Shown: piece after piece, positions 58,001-64,000 of the stretch
How the letters are laid out: each line of letters begins with the position of its first letter
How positions within the stretch are numbered: the stretch's first letter is position 1
Assembly: GCA_021307315.1 (NCBI GenBank)
Contig: JAJSPD010000012.1
Span: forward strand, 744,001 to 808,000
Length of the DNA stretch: 64,000 nt
Direction: 5' to 3'
Origin: Bisporella sp. PMI_857
Lineage: Eukaryota; Ascomycota; Leotiomycetes; Helotiales; Helotiaceae
Program-made: the position numbers and the translations under genes
The notes under the pieces: model-generated
What the model was told of the DNA's origin: nothing
What the model saw: only the letters and a program-made list of their open reading frames with translations
The model's database searches: none

Positions 58001-60923
58001 TCCTTCGAGACCATCTTTCAAAGCCTCGATAATTTCTTCTTTGTCGATACCAGATCCACCACGCACAAGAGATGTTGCCATTGTTTCTCGAAGATGCTCA
58101 AGTTCGCCCTGAACTGCCTCAATAGAGTTGTTACTATCTCTTGAAGCCAGAGCCTCTACCTCTATAAGTAGCGTCTGAAAGCTATCACGCATGCTAGTCA
58201 GAATCTCATCCTTGCCCGTGATGCCAGCCGCTCTGTCAACATAGGTCTCGATATCACCTCGAAGCTTATCAAAACCGTCCTTCGTAGCATCCAATAGTTG
58301 TTCCGTATCTCTACCACTGGCAGCCACATTTTGTTTTGCCTCGTCTGAAACTGCTCTGAATTCCGTTCGTATAGCCTCCATGACGTCTTCAAGACGCTCC
58401 AAAACCTGTTCTCCCATAGGATCAAGAGAGGCGGCCGACTCGCCTAGTCCAGCCTTCACAGCATCAAACACATCGTCCCTTGTAAGCCCACCTCCAATAT
58501 CTCGGCTAACGGCTACTGCGTTCGACGAGAAATCGAGGTTTGATGGGAAGTCAAATGTGTTCAAACCTTCCTTGACTGCATCAAGCATGTCGTCTCGAGT
58601 AATGCCTATTTCTCTTGGCTCTGGCAACGGAGCCGATGGAAATTCGAACTCCTCTAGGCATTCCCGAACCGCATCGAGAATTTCTTCCCGCGAAAGACTG
58701 GCTTCTGTCTCAACACGAGGAGGCGAGAAGTGTTTCAGGCCCTCAATAACAGCGACGAATACTTCCTCTCGAGTGGCACCTCCAGCTTCACGTGCAGTAT
58801 CATGAGGTGCGTATTCCTGGAGTCCTTCTTTCAGGCATGCCAATAGTTCTTCCCGCTCCAGTCCAAAATGCTGAAGCTCAATTTCTGGTTTGTAATTCTC
58901 CCAGGCATGTTTGACCGCCTCGATGATGTCCTCTTTCTCCAACCCATGGTTATGAGCATGAGCTGGGTTCTGGTTGATTGCACTTCGGACGGCATTGTAA
59001 ACCTCTTGATAGTCGACAGTATTACGTGATATTGTTGACGATGCAGATTGACGCCGGTTCTCTCGAAGGATCCGATCCATGTGCTCTTTCAACTCATCCA
59101 GCCCATCCTGCACCACACGAGCTATATGCTCCTTATCTGCTACCTCTGCCTGCTCAGCTCCATCCTTATTACGAGCTGCATCCAACTTTCGGCCAATTTC
59201 ACGCCCCATGCCCAGAACCTCTCCTCGAAGCTCACGAACGAGCGCCTTGACTTCTGCAGTAAGCCCACCACCTTGCGCGACGCTATCTTTGACAGTGCGG
59301 ATAATCTTCAGTATGTCTTCATTGATGATACCTGCACCATTTGAGGGATCAAGAGGCCCAATGTTTTCCTTGTTCCCGTTGGATCCAAGAAGCGCCTCCA
59401 CTCTTTGGGTCATGGGGCCTGATCTTGGTCGGTCGAAATCCAACTCTAACTTGGAAGATTCAGAGAAGCTGAAATTACGTGACCTATTGTTGCCACCGCC
59501 TCCGATGTTGTGCGCTATCAAAGCTTGTGAGGTGTTATTGTCCTTGATCAATTGTATGAGATCTTCTAACTTTTTTGCCGTAGACATCCCATCCCGAGCC
59601 AGTCGATCCGCAACTTCGGTGAGGCGAGAAACCAGAAGATCTTGACCCTCTTTTGTGCCCATTTCTCTCAGAATCTTCTCAAGCAGGGCAATGCTTGCAG
59701 CGCTTTCTGGACCATAAGTCACCGTGGATAGTGGTGTACTCATTGATTCCCTGTCCAGAGACGCTGCAAAGCTATTCGGACTAGGAATTCGGGGAAGTGC
59801 AAAAGGCTTGATGTTTTTGGACCCTGGTGAGTTATGTGGTCTGTTGTCTATATACAGTCCAGCCGGACCATAAATGTTGCTTGATGACCGTGAGCTTGAG
59901 TCCGACAGGTTGGTAACCAATTCCCTCAAGCTTTTTCTAATGTCTTCATCTCTAGCGTTTGTCGCCTCCTTCAAACTAACCAGATCAGTCGCATTATCTT
60001 TACTACGCCTACTCAGTTGAGCGATATCGCGCTGTAAGTTCGTAGCAATGCTCGTAAGGCTCACGATCTGGCTTGATATGGCATCAAAGGTCTGTGGTGC
60101 GCGGACCAGCGCGGTAGAACCATTTGTGACGCTTGAAAGGGGACTTGTCTCGGCATCCTTGCTTGCCATAGACTGCAGAGCTAACATTGTGGCCGATTGA
60201 GGTGCAGCATTTTCTCCTAATATACTCTGTGGTGGCCGCCTCAACGAGGGTCGTATAGATAGTGAATCCCTCTTTGTCGGCTCTCGACCTGGTGACGGCG
60301 TTGTAGAGGGAGTTGTGTCCTTCTCTGATAACCTCTCAGGAGACTTGTCTGGAGTCCGACGCTCTAGCGCAAAGTCCCTGCTCAATATCGGAGTGGAGGC
60401 ACGTTGAGCGGCCTTATCCGGAGATCGTCCTTCCAACATGAAGTCCCTACTTAATATTGGAGTAGAGGCACGCTGAGTGGTCTTTTCAGGTGACCTTGAA
60501 CCCCCTTCGAGGAGGCTGCTAAGATCCCGGACATTTCCAGTTTGGAGTGACTGCATCCGCTTATGAGCTGCGCCTTTGATCAAAGATCGTTCTGGGGATT
60601 CGATGCGCTTTGGCATTGCGTTGGTGACATATCCATTTTCTCGTGCCTTTTCCGTTAATGCAGCATGAGCGGATTGTATGGCACTGGAGGTATTGGGTCG
60701 TGACGTAACGCTTGGAGAGGATGGATTCATGGGTAGTGGAGGAGGAGCGCGTTCGGGGTCAGAGCTGTCCCACCTGCATCGGCGTAATCAGTATTGTCTT
60801 TTAGCTTGAAGCACGAGTTTCTTACATGGGTACTATTGCTCTGCTTGAGTCAGAAGATGCGGAATGTTGATGTCTTGAATGTCTCTCGCTATCACGCGAG
60901 CTATCTCGATTTGTGGAAGGCAT
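55052..60923 (-). CDS. Giant repeat-bearing coiled-coil protein (1939 residues), function unknown
   Basis: Two exons on the minus strand, 60923-60826 and 60773-55052, with a 52-nt intron. The start MPSTNRDSSRDSERHSRH is the ATG at 60923. The N-terminal 300 residues are disordered and Ser/Pro-rich, with a duplicated module holding QRASTPILSRDF. Residues about 620-1015 carry roughly ten related units centred on [ED]-[ED]-[ILMV]-x-x-A-[VL]-[KR]-[ED]-[GC]-L, for example REEILDAVRECLEEF, RDDMLDAVKEGLNTF and KEEIIEALKDGLEGL. Residues about 1040-1750 are mostly coiled coil rich in Glu, Lys and Thr, including the duplicated YDD...VQEKLDKL. The C-terminus is basic/Ser-rich, then acidic. No motor, ATPase or membrane segment is seen, although such proteins are sometimes labelled chromosome-segregation ATPases. 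A structural scaffold is inferred; the family is not recognised with certainty. Confidence 0.9.
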
Positions 60924-62336
60924 GGTGAATTAGGAATGAAGGCTCGAGTCTCGAAGTAATGGTTTTGGGGAAGTACCCAGCACGCCAACAATTGTGATCC
61001 AGATCATAAACCGAGCTCCTCGAGACGTCCTAGAGTTGTATAGAAAGGAAACTGGTATATTATAGAGTGTGAAAAGTTTGGTTGTTATGCGATTACAAGT
61101 ACGTAGAGCGGGAAAGGTACAACGCATATTTACATGCCAAGACTTGAATGTCAACAAACGGAAAAACAACCCCTGTTGCCGATCAACGTTGGTCTTGGCA
61201 TAAATATGCCACCTGGACAATCGAACTTCCAGTTTTGCATCAACAAACTTCTCGGAGACATACTTTCGATGGCATGGGCACCTTTGAAAGATTATGGGTG
61301 CAATGTATTATGCTTTACAGGTATGCACGAGCTTCTGATCTCAAATCTGCCTTGCCCGACCATGTATCGATAAACAAAAATCCTTGTCATTGAAAAGGTA
61401 CTGTTGAGCATTAAGTTCCGTTCACGAGTAAAGCCCGCAGCATTGACTGGTAAGACAAATGATTCAAGGTATATTCTAGGGAGTCTACGATAGTTCGCTC
61501 AATAAGTTTTACTCCAAATCACACCTCAAATCCCTAAATCTACTGGAAAGCAAACATTCTCAGGCAAAGTCTGCCTTGGCTTCAACCCAAATACTGTTGG
61601 CTGAATGGCAGGACCGGAGAGAGAAGGATCTGTGGGAAGACTCTTCACAGAAGCTGTCTAAGCATCTTTTCCTCAATCCTAGACACAGGAAAGAGGAATA
61701 TGGCTTTGCCATCAACATGGTGTCCCAAGCTACGCAGGCTAGCCAAGCGACGCATATACTTACGAAGCATTTTTTGTTCAGTATAGCAACATGTCGTCAC
61801 CATACATGCTACGCTGCCCATCTCCGCATCCGCACCAGAAGAAAGCACCACTTCCTCGGTATGCAACAGTCAAGGGCCTCCACGGAATGATGTCGCGATT
61901 GATGTCTTGGAGTGCTGGGTTTTGCGTGCCAAGAAATCTCAGAGTCGTTTCAAGCTTGCTGCTCAACCACCAAGTCTCAACAGCCCAGAGGCACCAAGAA
62001 GAACAAACAGAAGATACCAAGCTCTCTTGGGCTTGTCAAAAGATTCATGGAACATCATCAAGCGAAAATGCTTTGACTCTCCAAACGATAAGTGTACCAT
62101 GTCAAGCTTTCCGCTCGTCCATATATATTGTCCTCTCGCCGCATTTTTGTCATGTCTGTTTCTTTATCTCGTCGTTCCTCCTCAATGTTCTTTTTCGAAT
62201 CGCTATATAATCCTGCAGCCAGCTGATAGACTTGTCATCTTCACGATTTGAGTGTAATTGGGCCTTTCATCCGCCCAAGTCTAATTAATTACATCTGTTA
62301 TCCGCTTCCCGAATCTCCTCAACCATAGCTACGAAA
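60924..62336. other. Intergenic, coiled-coil gene to RidA gene
   Basis: 1.4 kb between divergent starts, so it includes two promoters. Several 80-140 codon frames at 61576-62251 on both strands overlap each other and show no family similarity; none is called. Confidence 0.5.
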
Positions 62337-62890
62337 ATGCTCAAGTCAAATCGAATGTCACGGGCGTTCGTGACGAGAGTCGCGCAACCCCTCAAGCGTT
62401 GGGTAACAGTGAACCCAAAAGCCGAGCTAGAAAGCAGCACATCAGCCGCATTTGTTTCTGGGGAATGGGTCTTCGTCTCCGCGTGTAATGGGTGCGTATA
62501 TTTCCCCTTCACCGCACGGTTACGCCTCCAAGCAACCCCAACTCCCGCTCACCCCCTCTCTATTATCTTTCTAAACTCATCTCTTCTAGCTACAACCCCC
62601 AAACGAAAACCATCTCGCCGCTCATCGAGGAGCAGGCCGAGCAGATCTTCATCAACATCGAGACCGCGCTCCGCGAAGGCGGCGCCACGATGAAGGATAT
62701 CGTTCGCATCCGCTATATCCTCAAGGACGCCAGCGAATGGCGAGACTGCCGGCGGGTGCTGAGGAAATGGCTGGGCAGCGTGAGGCCCGCTTCGAGCGTG
62801 ATGCAGGCCGTGTTGCTGGACGACACGGTGAGGATAGAGATCGAGGTCACAGCCAGGAAGACAGGTGAGAGGCACGAGTATGCGGATTGA
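62337..62890 (+). CDS. RidA/YjgF/YER057c-family enamine/imine deaminase
   Basis: Small trimeric protein family that hydrolyses reactive enamine/imine intermediates such as 2-aminoacrylate. Exons 62337-62491 and 62590-62890 encode 151 residues, with a 98-nt intron. The family pattern is clear: SSTSAAFVSGEWVFVSACNG, then EEQAEQIFINIETALREGGA, DIVRIRYILKDAS, and the signature near RPASSVMQAVLLDDTVRIEIEV. The arginine in VRPASS is a conserved active-site candidate. The first about 25 residues (MLKSNRMSRAFVTRVAQPLKRW) are basic and could be a mitochondrial presequence, or translation could begin at the second ATG. Exon 2 is visibly GC-rich compared with flanks. Confidence 0.9.
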
Positions 62891-63595
62891 AAATGCAAAA
62901 ATGTGAGCGAGCAAGGGGGGTGGGTGGTTGAGTGAGCAATATTGGCGCTTTTATGGGCCAGAGATGGTTGGGTCTGAAATTTTTCGGATTGTTTTCATGA
63001 TTAATGACTGAGCATACGATGGTCAAGTGGCAGGAGCCCATTTCTAACAATTCGATATATGCTACCTCACGTATTCCCTCCGTTTCCTCTCTGATAATGC
63101 TCAATAAGATGGGGGGGGGGGGGGAAGGGTATTTTCATCGGGCTCGCAAATCCTCAGGGCTCGGATAATTTTGTATGTGGAAATCTCTTCTTTACTTCCA
63201 GCACGTCAAAAACGCCTTTGAGGCTCTACAAGAACTTGTTGGGTAATGACATATTCCAAGTTATCCACGAGTCACGGGCGTGTTTCCAAACAGGAGCCTC
63301 AAGGGACTTTATCCAGAAAGCCGTCAAACCCCACCCTTGCCTCTGTTGCATTTATCCACCCCCCCACTCCTACATAATATCATCCCGCATCCAGGGCATT
63401 TATAGCTATCAAACCTTCTATTTACATCTGTATAATTCTTCCACAACGATATTACTTCAGGAATAATTTACTCTTAAACTTAACTTTAGAGCAAACAAAG
63501 GATAATAGATTGTTAATCCTCCCCCCCATCCATACCACCCTCCTCACGCTCCCACTTCGCCTGAACCTTCCCTTTGCGAACTTGGTTTCCTCGGA
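62891..63595. other. Intergenic with G14 run
   Basis: No gene seen. Fourteen consecutive G residues at 63111-63124. The right side is the leader of the terminal dehydrogenase gene. Confidence 0.6.
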
Positions 63596-64000
63596 ATGAC
63601 AGGAAAGACAGCATTTTTGGGCCTGGGAGCCATGGGGTTCGGGATGGCTACAAATCTCGTCAAGTTCGGCTTTCCTGTGACCGGCTTCGATGTTTGGGCG
63701 CCTACGCTCCAACGCTTCGCCGCCGCAGGTGGGCTTTCCGCATCTACTCCGCGAGAAGCAGTTAGAGGTGCCCAGTACATAGTTTTCATGGTAGCTACGG
63801 CAGCTCAGGCAAACGAAGCGTTGTTCGGTGGCGAGAATGGTATATATTCAACAATTCCAACTGAATCAAGTTTTTGAAGTGAGGTACGGTGTTAATGTTA
63901 TGGACAGCTGCGATCCATGAGGTCGAGAAGGGTGCCGTGGTAATGCTCTGCTCGACAGGACCACCAGGGTATGTCGTCGAGATCCGCAAGTTGCTGGATG
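63596..64000 (+). CDS. NAD-binding beta-hydroxyacid dehydrogenase (3-hydroxyisobutyrate dehydrogenase-like), 3'-truncated by window edge
   Basis: Beginning of an oxidoreductase of the 6-phosphogluconate/3-hydroxyisobutyrate dehydrogenase family. Exon 1 is 63596-63839; exon 2 starts at 63908 and continues past the edge; the intron is 68 nt. The N-terminal Rossmann motif is FLGLGAMGFGMATNL, followed by FDVWAPTLQRFAAAGG. The nucleotide-domain segment YIVFMVATAAQANEALFGG and the conserved loop VVMLCSTGPPGYV, corresponding to the family's substrate-binding CSTG/DxST region, follow. About 113 codons are visible. Some fungal members are long fusions with an aldolase or sugar-acid kinase; the edge prevents testing this. 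Confidence 0.9.

Noticed and set aside
1..64000. tRNA genes and CRISPR arrays
   Set aside because: I looked for tRNA T-arm consensus on both strands and for regularly spaced repeats and saw none. CRISPR would not be expected in this kind of genome.

Overview
The window looks like nuclear DNA of a filamentous ascomycete (Pezizomycotina). Genes are dense, lie on both strands, and carry short GT...AG introns, mostly 49-98 nt. The content is typical of moulds: an AA9 cellulose-active monooxygenase, an Uds1-family septation protein, tuberin, fungal PI-PLC, Arp10 and a large coiled-coil protein. Leotiomycetes would fit, but that is inference and no species can be named from the sequence. I see no tRNA gene, no intact transposon and no CRISPR array.

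Layout. (1) 1-6.1 kb is an accessory metabolic region: an eight-exon secreted AA9 LPMO, a three-exon VOC/glyoxalase-fold enzyme, a decayed zinc alcohol dehydrogenase on the other strand, and a fainter second VOC relic. (2) 6.4-15.7 kb holds a divergent pair of housekeeping genes, the exportin CSE1 (minus) and the tuberin-type Rheb-GAP TSC2 (plus). (3) 16.2-24.1 kb holds a GC-rich 2-oxoglutarate/Fe(II) dioxygenase, an Uds1-family coiled-coil protein and an F-box/LRR protein. (4) 24.1-28.1 kb is mostly gene-free. It has one possible small secreted-protein gene or relic and a short stretch resembling 5S rRNA. (5) 28.1-35.5 kb has an MDR/enoyl-reductase, a tubby-like protein with a Gly-rich, Cys-ending tail, an unrecognised but well-formed three-exon gene, and an amidase pseudogene broken by four in-frame stops and no frameshift. 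(6) 35.5-42.7 kb is a 7.2 kb stretch without a supportable gene; its right part has recurrent TACTGTA/TACAGTA motifs. (7) 42.7-62.9 kb is conserved core: PLC1, GEN1/YEN1 nuclease, ARP10, mitochondrial SerRS, a 1939-residue repeat-bearing coiled-coil protein and a RidA protein. (8) An NAD-binding beta-hydroxyacid dehydrogenase runs off the right edge.

The genes do not form one pathway. Core cell functions (nuclear export, TOR control, phosphoinositide signalling, junction resolution, dynactin, mitochondrial translation) alternate with metabolic islands in which three of about seven enzyme genes are broken. I found no convincing new multi-gene system. The best leads are the tandem-repeat coiled-coil protein at 55-61 kb, the unrecognised gene at 31-32 kb, the nonsense-only amidase pseudogene and the TACTGTA motif cluster upstream of PLC1. 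All gene models, splice sites and residue numbers are from reading the sequence by eye; none was checked by alignment or transcript data.
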